DNA of 64,000 nucleotides from Coprinellus micaceus. Its lineage: Eukaryota > Basidiomycota > Agaricomycetes > Agaricales > Psathyrellaceae. Within the stretch, counting starts at the first letter, position 1; every line of letters begins with the position of its first letter. The translations under genes and the position numbers were made by a program. The stretch is from assembly GCA_951394405.1 (NCBI GenBank), contig OX596343.1, positions 372,001-436,000 of the forward strand. Reading direction: 5' to 3'. This document shows positions 34,785 to 46,432 of this stretch, piece by piece. Below the pieces are notes generated by a model, which did no database searches, had not been told where the DNA came from, and was given only the letters and a program-made list of their open reading frames with translations.

Positions 34785-36278
34785 ATGTTCACCGTCGCTC
34801 TTTCCTCGACCCTCCTCACCGCCCTTTCTGCGGCCTCCCTCGCTCTCGCACAGGGCACCACCACCACCCCAGCTGCCCCTGCTCAAAGCACCTACCCTGC
34901 CGTCCCGCTCGCTCAGAAGAGGTTCGCCAGCCCCGAAGCCTTGGTGTGTTCCGAAGCTACGACGAAGCAAGGAAAACTTGCTAACCTGTCGATTTGCGCA
35001 GCCCTACAAGGTTGACACTGACGTTGGTCTCATCCGTGGAGACCAGTACGGCTACAACATCTGTAACTCGACCACCGAGACCCAGACCTCGAGGTGCCAG
35101 ACCTCCTATTTCAACTCCATTGATGGTGCGTAAGCTTCGTCATGCACTGCTTCATTGTCCCATGCTCATTTCCCATGTTCCCCAGACTTCTGCTTGTGGG
35201 GTCCCCCTGAGTACGGTCGTGAAGTTGGTGATATCGAGGGTATCATGGTTGCCTGGTGCACGAAGCCCGGCCACGGCACCCGTCTCATCCCCGCCAACGC
35301 CCTCCAGGGTGTTCAGTGGATGGTGACCCCCGACTACGTCCAGGCTGTCGGTTACATCGACCAGACCTTCATCAACATTCTCCGCGGTGACTGGGGAGGA
35401 GAGATGGACCCCCACGGTGCTGACCTCGTGAGTAAACCTTCTTCAAATTGCCGCACTTCTTTCGGTGTTTGCTTCGTCTTCTCTTCTGGATCCGAGCGAA
35501 GATATGGCTTGGCTTTTGATTTTGATGAGTCTTGACGCGCTGATACCCCTTTTCCCTCAATTTATAGCGTGGTAACCCTATGGGAGGCGTCATCTTCTCG
35601 AATGCCTACAACAACCGCTACGAGCAGGTCGTCGAATGGCACAAGTAAGTCTCCGATTCTTCATTCTCATCAAACAGGCAAAGATCCTGCATCCGTCACC
35701 AAGCCACCCAAACATCATACTTACCTCACCCGTCTCGCAGCTTCGTCGGTGGAAACAAGTTCTGCTTCAAGGCCTGCGACCCCAACGGCCCTAACGCCGC
35801 CCACTTCTGCGAGCACATCTACGACCGTATCGGCTGCGACTACAACGCCCCCAGCAACGCTCAAAACGGCACCTTCGAGTCCTGCGAGGGCGAGAACCAG
35901 GACTTCCCCGGAACTTACACCCAGGATGGCCAGGTCATGACCTACACTCAGCCCGCTGAATCTCTCGGCCCCATCACCACCATCCCTTACACCGCCCGCA
36001 TGCCCGCATCGTCCAACTGTGTCACCCACACTTCGTCGCTGCTCTACTCAGCTCTCCCCACCGCCGCCTCCCCTGATGGCCCCTCGACAACCGCCGGTTC
36101 CAGCACTGCGACTGGGTCTCTCACCAGGACCACTGCTGCTACTGGTGCTGCTTCGACCAGCACCGCGACCTCCGGCGGTTCCCAGAGCGGCGATGCTGAT
36201 GGCAATGGCGCGAGCGCTCTTGCCATCTCTGGCGTCTCCATCCTCGGTGTCGTCTTCTCCGCGCTCTTCTTCGCTTAA
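34785..36278 (+). CDS. Secreted macrofage-activating-glycoprotein-like protein with GPI signal
   Basis: Exons 34785-34943, 35002-35125, 35186-35427, 35568-35644 and 35741-36278 join in frame; 379 residues. A signal peptide (MFTVALSSTLLTALSAASLALAQ, written here in full only for its first 20: MFTVALSSTLLTALSAASLA) is followed by the Cys-rich MAG-type domain. Marks are YGYNICNST, DFCLWGPPE, MVAWCTKPGHGTRLIP and CFKACDPNGPNAAHFCEHIYD. A Ser/Thr-rich stalk leads to a C-terminal hydrophobic segment (ALAISGVSILGVVFSALFFA), consistent with a GPI anchor and wall attachment. The family is abundant and highly expressed in mushrooms; its biochemical role is unknown. Codon use is strongly C-ending, suggesting high expression. 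Confidence 0.85.
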
Positions 36279-37397
36279 GTAGCATCTCGGGTCTGATAGT
36301 AGTGGAACGTCTGTGTTATGATGCATTAATGGACTTTCGAATATCTTCTTGAACTTGGGCAGGCTCTATGAGCTGCTTCTTGACGCTTTACTTATACCGC
36401 AGAGTGCGCGTCATAGTACTTACACTCCCTATCTATCCGCGCACGACGTTGCTTAAAATATACCATTCTTCTAATCTCCTTGGTTTGACGGTTGTGGACG
36501 ACTCGGAAGAATGTGCTAAATGGCCTAGCGATCGGTCGGGTTAGAAGACTTGGAGTTCGGATTTTCCACTAACGTTCTCACTTTCCACTATTTTGAACGC
36601 AACAATGAAGCCTCTGCGGAGTATCCAGGTCAGTGGTCCTAGACAGGACATGGCCGTAGGTAAGGATATCCCTGTGCCCATCAATATTTTGGCGCCCGTC
36701 CAAAATGGGCGGTCCGACTTTTTTGGGCGCTAAAGAGGTATCACACGGCCGGATGCCTCTCCAGATGAATTCGTCATACTCCTCTCCGGTCCGGACCCTT
36801 GGGATCTCCAGCACGACCGAATCCCTTGAATTGTTGTTATTGAGTATCAACAATACGATCTCCTCGCCTCATCTGCCTGCACTGCACCACAGTCCTTGCG
36901 TCCCTGTAATCCCATGGTACGAGCACCTCGTCAGGACGAAATGTCCATATCTCTTTTTCACGGCCTTGAAAACATGTTGGCAAACGTCAATGCCTCGTTG
37001 TCTAGCGGACGGTAGCCTCATGGGCTGCCCACCCGATCACACGACCTCTGGATCACCGCTCCTCGCCGTTCGGTCTCGCTCGGTGTTCACGGTTTGCCTA
37101 TCCAACGTAAAGCTATCGCGATTTTCTCCCGCGATTCGCGTGTCGTGGACATGGTGATTGATGTCGTGCCCTTGGTCTCGTCCGTTCAATTCAGCGCTCG
37201 CCACTATTGCTGTAGCAGCCTCGGCGAAATCTAAGTATAGTTCCGCGACAATAGGATATGACTCTAGGGAGTATGTGCCAATGGGCGGACAGCTCGGACA
37301 CGTATATACATATACGGCGTGCATTGAATGCTAGGAATCGTGTGCGGCACCCCCTTTCCACTAGCACTCCAGATCCCGGTACTCACCCGCCGCTGGC
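36279..37397. other. Intergenic region, possible unrecognised minus-strand gene
   Basis: The region holds the 3' flank of the MAG-like gene. On the minus strand a frame from 37324 to 37037 and a second open stretch near 36830-36960 (EIWTFRPDEVLVPWDYRDA) could be joined by an intron starting GTGTGATC, but the ends are not convincing. A GGGCGCTAAA at 36726-36735 resembles promoter motifs elsewhere. Confidence 0.3.
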
Positions 37398-37945
37398 ATG
37401 AATCCCATCCCCGCGATACTCAAGTCCTACGACGACTTCGAAGAGTACGTCCGCTCGCTCATCGAGGTGCCTCGAAGGCAGGACGAACAGCTATTCGACG
37501 AAGAACCCCCACTGCAGACGGGCGCACCGACATTCGACCTCGACTTCAATCAAGACGTGGGGGCATCGTTACCCTCAACACCGACACACGGCCTCGACCT
37601 GGGGGAGTACAACGACGCAGGGTCAAAGCCACGGACCCTAACAACCCCAACAAGAGGAGCGGTAGAGGGTGAAGAGACGTGTCTGATGCCTAGCAGTCGA
37701 ACTTTGGAGTATAAAGTGGCTACGGTTGTGCTCGCCTGTATAGCTGGGACTGTGGTGTATCTGTGAGTACAGTATAGCGTTCCACTCCTCCCCCAGGTGG
37801 ATTTGCCTCGGAATGATGGACGGGCACTAACCACCCCACTAGGATGGTTCGCCGACTACCACGACACCCGTGGACACATAACGAAGGAGGTCAAGACGGG
37901 AAGGCAGAGGGGCAGTATAGAATCCAGAGCGAGGAACGCAGATAG
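37398..37945 (+). CDS. Small single-pass membrane protein, unknown
   Basis: Not recognised. Exons 37398-37762 and 37843-37945 are joined over an 80-nt intron (GTGAGT...TAG) in frame; 155 residues. The N-terminal ~100 residues are acidic and hydrophilic (SYDDFEEYVRSLIEVP, EEPPLQTGAPTFDLDF). One hydrophobic helix (YKVATVVLACIAGTVVYL) precedes a short, basic tail (VRRLPRHPW), suggesting a tail-anchored or single-pass protein. Without the intron the frame would end right after the hydrophobic helix, also a possible product. Confidence 0.55.
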
Positions 37946-38173
37946 CAATTAGTGGATGGTAGAGAAGAACAATGTCAACGTGATGAGCGTCAGTGGTCCG
38001 GGTGTAGGCCCCGTCGTTCGATAGATAAGCTTTAGATCCGGACGGACGAGTTGATGCCCCAGCCCAACCAATGGAAAAGCCAAGGGAGCCCTTCGCATGC
38101 AAGGTACGCGATTCCAGCGTAGACGGTGACCTTCGTCAGGACTATATGAAGAAAAAATAGTCAGAACACCCCC

Positions 38174-39964
38174 TCAGGTTACACTCGAAAGAAGAAACGC
38201 ACCATCCGCATCGTAATGCTTCACCTCATCCTTCTCATAATGACGGTCCTCCTCCTCGTCTGGCACAGTCGCCCCAAACCTCACACTATGAGTCGCCTTT
38301 CCGGTCGCCTTCTCTCCCTTCTCCCCACTCCCCGTTCGGTTGGTCAACGACGTCTGATGACTCCGTCCACTCACCCCGCTCCCGATACCTCCAGTTTCCT
38401 CAATAACCCCCGCAGACGACGGCAAGTCAATCACACTAGGAATCGCGTGCAACTCAATCGTCCCATCCTCCCCAACGTGGAACTCACTCGGAACATTCTT
38501 GTACTCTGTCGCAGGCGTATAAAAACGTCGGTTGGGCAGTTGGAACGCCTTGGAGAGAAGACGGAAGGTTGGAGGGAGGACGAGATGGAGCGTGGATTTG
38601 GCGACGATACGCCAGACGAAGATGACGAGGACCCCGACAACCATTTTCAGCGAGGCAAGTGTCCACCAGATGGCAACGTCCGTCCAGTCCCGGTCGAATT
38701 GCTGCCAAGCCCCAGCGGCATCACGCGCCCACCCGCTCCCAGGCATGATGGAAGGCACAGGTAGATGTGTACCGAATTTGAACCTGCTCCAGAGACCAAG
38801 CTGTGCACCTAGGACGACGCTCCCAAACGCGATGGCGTCTTCGAAGCATGGGCAGTCGTCGACGGGCTGGGGATGCTGGTTGACCGCAAGGAGGCAAAGA
38901 GGGATAAGGATGAGAGGAACATCCCAACCCGCTCTGCGACACCAGTCGTCAACGATGGCACCCATTCCAAGTCCAGCGCCCAGATGGAGCACCCACTGGT
39001 CGGCACTGACGAATTGTCCGAGTCCCAAAGTGCTGAGAGAGACGGCGAGAGGGTTCGAGGCCGACAGGGCGAGAGGAAGTCCAGGGAAGCTAGTATGCCC
39101 CCACCAGATTCCCGCGCCAAGCATCGTCCCCATGACGCAGTCGGTGAACGAGTGCATGCCGGTGTAGATGCGGCCAAACACGATGGAAAAGGTATAAAAG
39201 GTCAGAAGTCCGGTGATGATGTTGAATGCTGTGGGTGAGATGAGCGCTGGTATGGTCGAGTCCGGGGTATAAGTGAGTTGGTAGGCGATTGTGAAGAAAA
39301 ATAGAGCAATGGAGACGCTGTTCGTCGCGTGTGTGGAAGGGAACCCGTATTCGAGGTGAAATGTCCCAATGGCTGTTGAACCATATCAGCTCCCGAATAC
39401 TGTGGAAACTAGATCAAGAAGACGCACTCAGGCGGACCACAGGCGGTGCAAAGGGCCGCGGGGCACAGAAGAGATCCTTGAGTACAGACGAAAGGTAGAC
39501 GCCAGCAGCTAGAACGATAACGAGGGCACGAGAGGTGCTGTCGTGACCAAAGAATGCGAACATGGGGAGCATGATCATGAAGAATGTGTGTGACCCTGCA
39601 AGGGACGTGTAGACGAAGTAGACATCAAGCCATGGTCGTCGAACCATGTTCTAGATAATCCTTCAGTTTTGAAGTACAAATACAGGGGGGCGTCGTTGCA
39701 TACCTGAATCTTCGCAACGACTTTCGACTCAACCTGCACCCTCTCCACAAGCTTCCTTCGGATAGCTGCCCTCCATTTAGGCAGTGTGACATCGTACACA
39801 TTGCTGGAGTGCTGGCCTGGAGCACTATCGTAGCCATTCCCTTCGTACTTCTCGTCGATTTTCAGGTCTGGCGCCGGGGATGACGCACGCGAGGAGGCTG
39901 GGGAGTCGGGGATAGTGAAGGCAGGGGGTCTCCTCCCACGGCGGGGTTCATCTTGTGCAGCCAT
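38174..39964 (-). CDS. LCB3: Long-chain-base/sphingosine-1-phosphate phosphatase (PAP2 family)
   Basis: ER membrane enzyme that removes phosphate from sphingoid-base phosphates. Exons 39964-39704, 39650-39428 and 39372-38174 join in frame; 560 residues. The three PAP2 phosphatase motifs are present in order: KDLFCAPRP, YGFPSTHATNS and the GRIYTGMHSFTDC block with the catalytic His. Several hydrophobic helices surround them. The second intron falls between the first two motifs and is confirmed by VVRLTIGTFHLEYGFPSTH. The C-terminal ~150 residues are soluble, acidic and Ser-rich (PDEEEDRHYEKDEVKHYDAD), probably regulatory. Start at 39964, the only ATG leading into the frame. Confidence 0.9.
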
Positions 39965-40601
39965 CCCTGTCTGTATCCCTGTCAAATTTCTAGACTACAA
40001 TAGCATAGTGTGGGATGGGACGCACCTCGTAATTCCTGGGTTCCTCTTCGCAGTCGTCAAAGAACGGGAACGAGGACAAGAGTTCGTTGGAGCGACAGAA
40101 CACTTGTTTGTGATTCAAAATGCCGGTGATGGACGAAGGGTAGCCGAATGCCGGCCGGTTGTATCACCGACCCCTAACCCGAGACCTCTCGATGTGGCGA
40201 GCCCAAGATCTGCAAGGAAGCTCGACATTCCCCTCATCTTATAAACGTACTTCGAATAACTTGAATAGGGTGTATTTTCAGCAAACAGCGAAATCCCCAC
40301 CCTCATTCCTTGGTTCGGCGCCTCCGAACGGCTATCAGGGGAGGCGGAAGCTATTCGAAGCCCAAGAATAGGAATCGCGCAAATTGTGCACACTGTTCTG
40401 CTCTGTAAAATGGGTTTAGGATGGGGAAGAGATGGTGGGGGAAGGGAAGAAAGAAAGAACTGAAGCATGATGACGCCTGGGCTGTCCTTAAGAGCCAAAT
40501 CACCCTGTTTGCCGTTATTTACGCGCCCGTCGTGCTCTCACGTGGCCTCGATCAATCCAGAACCGCACCAGCGCTTCTTCGAGTTCTTGTCTTCTTCCTC
40601 C
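39965..40601. other. Divergent intergenic region
   Basis: No gene is seen. ACGCGCCCGTCG at about 40519-40530 lies 75 nt before the hydrolase start. Confidence 0.45.
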
Positions 40602-41570
40602 ATGTCCGAAAGCATTGAGCCAGACTACCACCTCAGAGAGACAAAGCCAAATTCATCACCAAAGGTGAAGAAAGCGCCGAAGTCTAGCTCATTTCCTACC
40701 CCATTCTCTTACTTTCCAAGTGACGATGGGACAGACGAGAATCTTTTGATCCTCCTACACGGTCTAGGTGGGTTGGGTTCAACAAAAATCATACTTTACG
40801 ACATAAAATAATCAATGAAATCAAGGGGATACGCATTTACCGTTCGCAAAGCTCGGTCGCTCCTTGAAACTCCCCCAAACCGCGGTCCTAGCTCTCCGTG
40901 CGACTGAACAGTCCGTCATCATCCCATTCTCGCCTAGACCCCACCGTTGAGACCCGAAATCTCCAGAATTCCATATCTCTACGAAGACGCGTACCAGTGG
41001 TACGAATCTTGGGACGCCCTAGGCGAACTCATCGACGGACCCAACCCCACATCAGCCTTGGATCTGTTAACGAAGGTCGTCGACCACCTGACGAAGGAGT
41101 TGGAATGGCCCTTGGATAAGATTCACTTATTTGGGTTCGCCCAGGGAGGCAGCGTTGCGGCTGAGTTTGCAATGAAGAGGTGGAAGGAGCAGTTGCAGTC
41201 TCACCGATCGGCCATTGCCGTGTCCGAGGGGACTAGCTCGTCCGCAGGCGCACCAGGAACGTCCTTTGGTTCAGTCGTCACCGTCTCCGGGCCCCTCCTT
41301 TCCTACCCGAACCCTTCTTCGCCTTGTCCGACTCCAGTTCTCGTTATCCACCGTCCTAGTCCGTCAGAAGAGGCTCTGTCCCCGAACGCCATCACCGCAT
41401 TCAAGAAAGGCTTCGCTTCCGTCACAGAGGTCAAACTCAGCGCGCAGAGAAAGGGGATGCCGGGTTCAAGGGACGAAATGGAACCTATCATGCGGTTCTG
41501 GAGTGAGAAACTCTCGAGGAGGAGGAGGATGGAAGGGTTGTATGAAGTCATGAGTGGGATGTCTGGATAG
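40602..41570 (+). CDS. Phospholipase/carboxylesterase-like alpha/beta hydrolase lacking the nucleophile Ser
   Basis: Exons 40602-40767, 40826-40910 and 40967-41570 join in frame; 284 residues. The fold is clear: LLILLHGLGDTHLPFAKLG with the oxyanion region, then VLALRATEQIPYLYEDAYQWYESWD, then KIHLFGFAQGGSVAAEFA at the nucleophile elbow, then TPVLVIHRPSPSEEAL and GSRDEMEPIMRFWSEKL. In active members the elbow is G-x-S-x-G; here the codon is GCC, so Ser is Ala (GFAQG). The protein should therefore be a poor esterase or a binding protein, unless another residue serves. Both introns are confirmed by the conserved text across their joints. Confidence 0.82.
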
Positions 41571-41950
41571 AGCAGAAGATAAGATTCGAAATGAATTGCT
41601 CGCGAGATGGAAATCTTCACCTCATTTGGTCGCCTGCAGTATTCCTCTCCCCTTCACACTCTCTACCTAGGGCCACTCAGACGTAGGTATACCACCTCGA
41701 ATGCCTGGTGGGCGTTACGACACCCTATGGCGTCATGGGCGTTCTTGACTTCTTGGCGACCTTAGCGCCTCGAGGCTTTCATCCAACATTCAGATTAGAG
41801 GTGCCTGCGCTGGTGTCATAGGGTTAGGTATGATTCACGATGACGGACGCTAGCCTAGATGTTGCATGTTGCGTTCGTCCCTTGGCTTCTTACCTTCTTG
41901 TCGTTGACAGTTAGGTTCGAGACGTCCTCAAGAGCACAACCGCGCTGTCG
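41571..41950. other. Intergenic region upstream of the GH16 gene
   Basis: No gene is seen. TTAGCGCC at 41762-41769 lies about 185 nt before the GH16 start. Confidence 0.45.
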
Positions 41951-43821
41951 ATGATGAAGCTTGTCGTCGTCCTCTGCCTTACCCTACTCCAGGTATCGAT
42001 CACTATTGCCTACAACCTCTTGGAAGACTTCTCTGGCAACACGTTCTTCAACACATGGGACTTCTATGGGAACTACGATAACCTTACCCTAGGTATGCCC
42101 CAAGAGCCCCTTTACCACCGCACACGCTATTCCTTCGCATTTTCGAGTCCCACTGACGTACTTCTCGTACTATTAGGGGATGTATGGTGGCTCACCCGGG
42201 AGCAGGCCTTCGAGCAAGGTCTCGTCTCAATCAACGCGGAGGGGAACGCGATTATCAAGGTCGATAACTCGACGGAGGTGTTGCCAAATGAGAAGAGGAA
42301 TACGGTTCGTCTCTTCCCTTTTCTCACTTGTCATTGCTCCTTGTCCTTTGGCCACAACGGGACGACATTCGGCATCGCCTAACGGCCTCATGCGTTCTCT
42401 TCAGGTCCGCATTACAACTCAGAAAACGTATGAGTTCGGGACTCTGTGGATTGCAGACATTGTTAGGCTACCTTGGGGATGTTCGGTGAGTTGTCCGGGC
42501 GTCCTCATTCCTATCAGGCTCCGAGCTAGAATACGCCTCACAAGGTTTGGCCTGCATTATGGACTATGGGCAATGATTGGCCGCAGAACGGCGAGATCGA
42601 GTGAGTGCATCTTAAACCTTGCCATGGCCACACTCACCCCGAGCGACTCATTCGCTGATTCAACCTGTATCACTTGCCTCTCGGTCATCGTCCAACTACG
42701 TTCGCCACCCCCCCGGCCATGCATGAAATGCTACCCCTCTGATGCACGATCCGCCACAGCATAATTGAAGGCATGAACCTCGTGACCGCAAACCAGATGT
42801 CTCTCCATACCCGTCCTGGGTGTGTGCACACGCTCGACCCACCAAACCTCAATCAGGTCGGCCTTTCGGGTGAAACTAACTGCGGGGCGCCATCGGGGTG
42901 TACGGTATTCGAGCAGAAGTTGTTTAGTTTCGGGCGGGACTATGCGGCGAAGGGAGGAGGTGTGTGGGCGGCCCAGTTTGAAGAGAGTGGGTGAGTTTGT
43001 TCCCAACTCCATATCGCCTGCTTGTCGTGCTGATCGGCCCTTCAGTATTTTGTGAGTCCGGAGCTTAAGCTATTCCGCGTTTCGACCTAAGTGACCCTTA
43101 TGGCATATTGGTGAATATAGCATGTGGTTTTGGCCTGTAAGCCTAGCCTCTCCGCTACGAGCCCCTTCGAGTCGCTGATTTCTTATGTCCATAGAGAGGC
43201 CAGGTCCCTCCATCCGTGCTCAACGCCTCGAATGCCCCTGGATCCACGCTCTGGCTAGACGACTGGGGCACCCCTTCCGCGAACTTCCCTTCCACCCCAA
43301 GCTGCAATATATCGGATTTCTTTGGACCGCAGAAGTTGGTGCTGGATATCACGTTGTGTGGAGCATGGTCAGTCATCCTTCTTTATTCTTCCTCGCCCAG
43401 AAATCAAGAGGGAGTGAGTTAAAGAGTGTGTGATCTAATCGTAGAGGCGGTTGAACTATAGGGCTGCCCTACCCGGGTTATACACCCCCCAATGCGGAAG
43501 CTCAGGTACGACCGGGATATGTGTAAGCGGCTCGCTCCCTCTGTTCAGCTCTACATATTTGACCCCTTGATACAGTATAACGACAACGTCGTCGGCCTCC
43601 CCGGGACGCGATACGACAACGCGTATTTTGAGATCAAGTACGTTCGGACGTATACTCAGGCTGAGGGACTTGCTCCGACACCCGGCTCGGCATCGGAACA
43701 AGGGGATGGCGGGTCGACGGTGAACGACGCTGGAATGAGATTGGGAGGGAGGCCAGGGATGTGGTGGAGCGTTGGGCTGGGGTTGTGGGTGATGTGGGAC
43801 GCGATTGGGGGCTTGTGGTAA
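41951..43821 (+). CDS. GH16 endo-1,3(4)-beta-glucanase-like enzyme, 10 exons including 6-nt and 16-nt exons
   Basis: Secreted glycoside hydrolase family 16 enzyme acting on beta-glucans of the fungal or plant wall; 379 residues. Exons: 41951-42092, 42177-42304, 42405-42485, 42545-42600, 42760-42990, 43046-43051, 43121-43136, 43195-43367, 43462-43522, 43576-43821. The sum is 1140 nt in frame. The catalytic motif E-x-D-x-x-E is NGEIDIIEG, with an intron inside the Asp codon. The 6-nt exon TATTTT and the 16-nt exon CATGTGGTTTTGGCCT build GIFMWFWPRGQVP, a block conserved in laminarinase-type members. A signal peptide starts the protein. The C-terminal hydrophobic segment (WWSVGLGLWVMWDAIGGLW) looks like a GPI signal. 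A GSSGTTGICYNDNVVGLPG stretch supports the last joints. Confidence 0.88.
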
Positions 43822-45417
43822 TCTGGAGTTGAAGGAATATCTGTGTTCTATGTTGGTCGGGAATCTATGCTGGGTATCCAGGTACGAATAAGCACCTCTG
43901 ACACGATGGTCAAGCGGGACATGTGAAAGAGAATTTAGCCGTCGCCGTTGATGGCCCAATATGGACCCACAAACTAAAGTTTGAAGGTCAGGATGGTAGA
44001 GTTGAGCCCACAAACGATGCAATTGAATGACCGTCCCGAGCATAATTAAAAGGCCCCTGGATACGCACAGCGCCGTGGCGTTCGACGGGCGCTTGACCCG
44101 ACTTTTTTTGACAGATGAGTTTGTTGGTTTGACCATTCAGGGCGTCCGTCCCATGTCCGTCCACTATTGACGTAGCTACCCCTGGAGACGGTAGGTGAGT
44201 CATTGGGGAGCCTAGAAGTCTCTCCGAGGATATAACCCTGAACTCCGCGCGCCAGCGAGCCCAAAGCGAGCCTGTCCTACGGGGACACCGACAAAGAATA
44301 CCGAGATGAATGAGGATCGCGCACCACGACAACCGTCGCGCTCCGTCCTCACGCATCTGGAGGTTCTTCGTGTACCGCGTGGTTACCGCTTCCCTGATTC
44401 CCACCTGTCCCGCTGAGGACAGAAGCGAGGAAGCACGAGAACTCGAGAAGGGCCGTTCGGGCTCTTTGATCTGCGCCGTCAACACGACTGTATAAGTAAC
44501 TCGCCGCTCCAGGAAGGGAAGTCCGTTTGGCTTCTTTTCTGGCCCTCTGTTCGCTTCGGTTCGCACAGTCCTCCGGATTTTCTCAGTGGTCCCTGGAAAC
44601 CGCAGAACCACCAACAAAACCGCTCAACAAGTGACGTGACCGACTCAGACTCGGGTGATCCAAGGAATCTGACGCTGCTCAAGATAGATCTCTCGCATCT
44701 CGTTGGGGTGAAGATTCTGAGCTTCGCAGAGGTGAGCTGGAAAACTTCGTTTCGACCTCCAATTCAATTGGCGGGAATACAGCGCAGTTATCGAGGGCGA
44801 GGTGCTGCGTTCAAGGTGCGTAGATCCCTGGGGGTCGACCAGGTCTCGCCTCGGAGGCCTGACACGTAACTCGGGAGCCTGTGAGTGGGGCCGCCCCACT
44901 CGCTGTGCAGGGACGGCCTGGCCCAGTGTCGAATTGTGTTCGCAGGGCTTGACATCACATTAAATCACGGGGGAATATTCTATGTTAAAATCGACCAAAG
45001 AGTGGTGTGAATGGTCCCGGTAGGTCCGTTGGACCGATCGAGGGTGAGTTAGGGTGGAAGGAGAGACAAAACGCAGAGATTTAGGTTCGAGGACGAGGTT
45101 GTGGGCGAGTATGGACGCGGACGGGTTGAACAGCCGGCACATCAACGGCATCTTCGGGATTTGATTCTTGTAGGTGCGGGTCAATTGATAGTGTTGAGCC
45201 GGTAGCTCATTTGCTCCTACCATCATGACCGTAACACAGCCAAGTGACCAACATTCAACTGACAATCCTCAGATCGGGCTGGAAAAGCACGACACTAAGT
45301 CAGGCTCTCGGAGAGTGTCTCAGTGACATACCGAGAACCGTGCGAAGGCCACGTAGACTCACAAAATCGACCTTACTCGTTGCTTGTTCGCAGCCATCTC
45401 GCACCATGAAGCGCCCG
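43822..45417. other. Intergenic region without a supported gene
   Basis: A 209-codon minus-strand frame (43988-44617) has no motif and unlikely composition. I see nothing else that supports a gene. A GGGCGC copy lies at 44084-44089. Confidence 0.4.
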
Positions 45418-46432
45418 ATATCACTGGGGGTGTCCAATCCCTGTATGTCACGCGGCTGGCCCGTGTCACAGCGCGTCACGGTGTCACGCGAAAACGCGAA
45501 ACAGGCACTTGTCGAAGCACCTTTCGTGCCATTCCGTCTCTTATCCCCTAAATATAAATATTGAGAGGGTAAAAATCGATTTTATATGTATATAGGCGGG
45601 TATTGTAACTCATTTCGCTGCGCCAACATATGTGTTCAGCCAATTAGAGGACCAAAGGGCTCTGAGGCGCCCATGTCACTGTCGTATTTCCATTTTTGGC
45701 CATGAGCCCGGTCGTGCTGATCACGAGCACCCGGCACCTTCTTCCCCATAGCTCTCCACTGAGTCCACTTGGAGCCATATAAAAGACACCTTCGTGAAGC
45801 TAGAATGCTACTCTATGTTTCTACTTTAGTTTGGTGCGATTTATATACTTTGGTGTAGCGCAAATTTGAGTATTGCAAGGGGCAGATGGACACTCTTGTA
45901 AAGAATAGAACTCAGTACGAGCTGCTCAGACGAGCAGGTTTTGTAGAGAATTTCATCTCAAGTGACTTCTGGCTATAGAACTCCACGATTGGATTTTTGA
46001 TTAAAGGCCTACAAGTGTCAGATACTACCCAGTGAAGGGAGGTATCTCAGGAGTGAAGAAATCTATGAAAAATCGAATCGTGGAGTTCTGTTAGCATCCT
46101 TCTTCGCTACAAAATCGGTCTATAAATCATCCCAGTACGTGCACTCGTTGTTGAGTTCTATTCTTTACAAGTTTTCCCTGCCAAATTGGCAGTGACATCA
46201 GGTGAATTGCCAAATATCTGGTCCCGTACCTAATTTAAGCACATGGAATTTCTCCAAGATACTAATCTACTATGTAAACATCTATTCCACAGTTTATTTG
46301 AGTAGAATACGCCGTGTAGAGCTTGCAGTTGGGCAAAGCGCTCTCGGTTTCACCTATCAGCCTGTGACACGCGCGTGACGCCATTGTCACTCGCGTCGGC
46401 CGTATAGGGAATTGGACACCCCCAATATCACT
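45418..46432. mobile_element. Non-autonomous hAT-like DNA transposon with 8-bp target duplication
   Basis: The element proper is 45426-46424 (999 bp). It is flanked on both sides by the exact 8-bp repeat ATATCACT (45418-45425 and 46425-46432). Its ends are inverted repeats: GGGGGTGTCCAA on the left and TTGGACACCCCC on the right, with looser pairing further in. Both subterminal regions are rich in GTCAC/GTCACGCG copies, as expected for transposase binding sites. The interior is AT-rich compared with the neighbourhood and has no transposase frame, so it must have been moved by an enzyme coded elsewhere. Eight-bp duplications and short TIRs with subterminal repeats fit the hAT superfamily. Confidence 0.85.
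45895..46171. repeat. Internal fold-back inside the transposon
   Basis: CTTGTAAAGAATAGAACTCA (45895-45914) is exactly repeated inverted at 46152-46171. Nested inside, AGAACTCCACGATT (about 45976) is inverted near 46077-46090, with neighbouring T-rich bases also pairing. Together they can form a long hairpin of about 277 nt. Confidence 0.8.

Noticed and set aside
34096..35133. 345-codon plus-strand frame
   Set aside because: It overlaps the promoter and first exons of the MAG-like gene. The true coding frame there is shown by the signal peptide and conserved Cys blocks.
43988..44617. 209-codon minus-strand frame
   Set aside because: Length alone is the only support. No motifs, no introns where neighbours have many, Arg/Ser-heavy chance composition.
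45540..45600. AT-rich TATATA stretch considered as promoter or centromere-like
   Set aside because: It lies inside the hAT-like element, which explains the local AT-richness.
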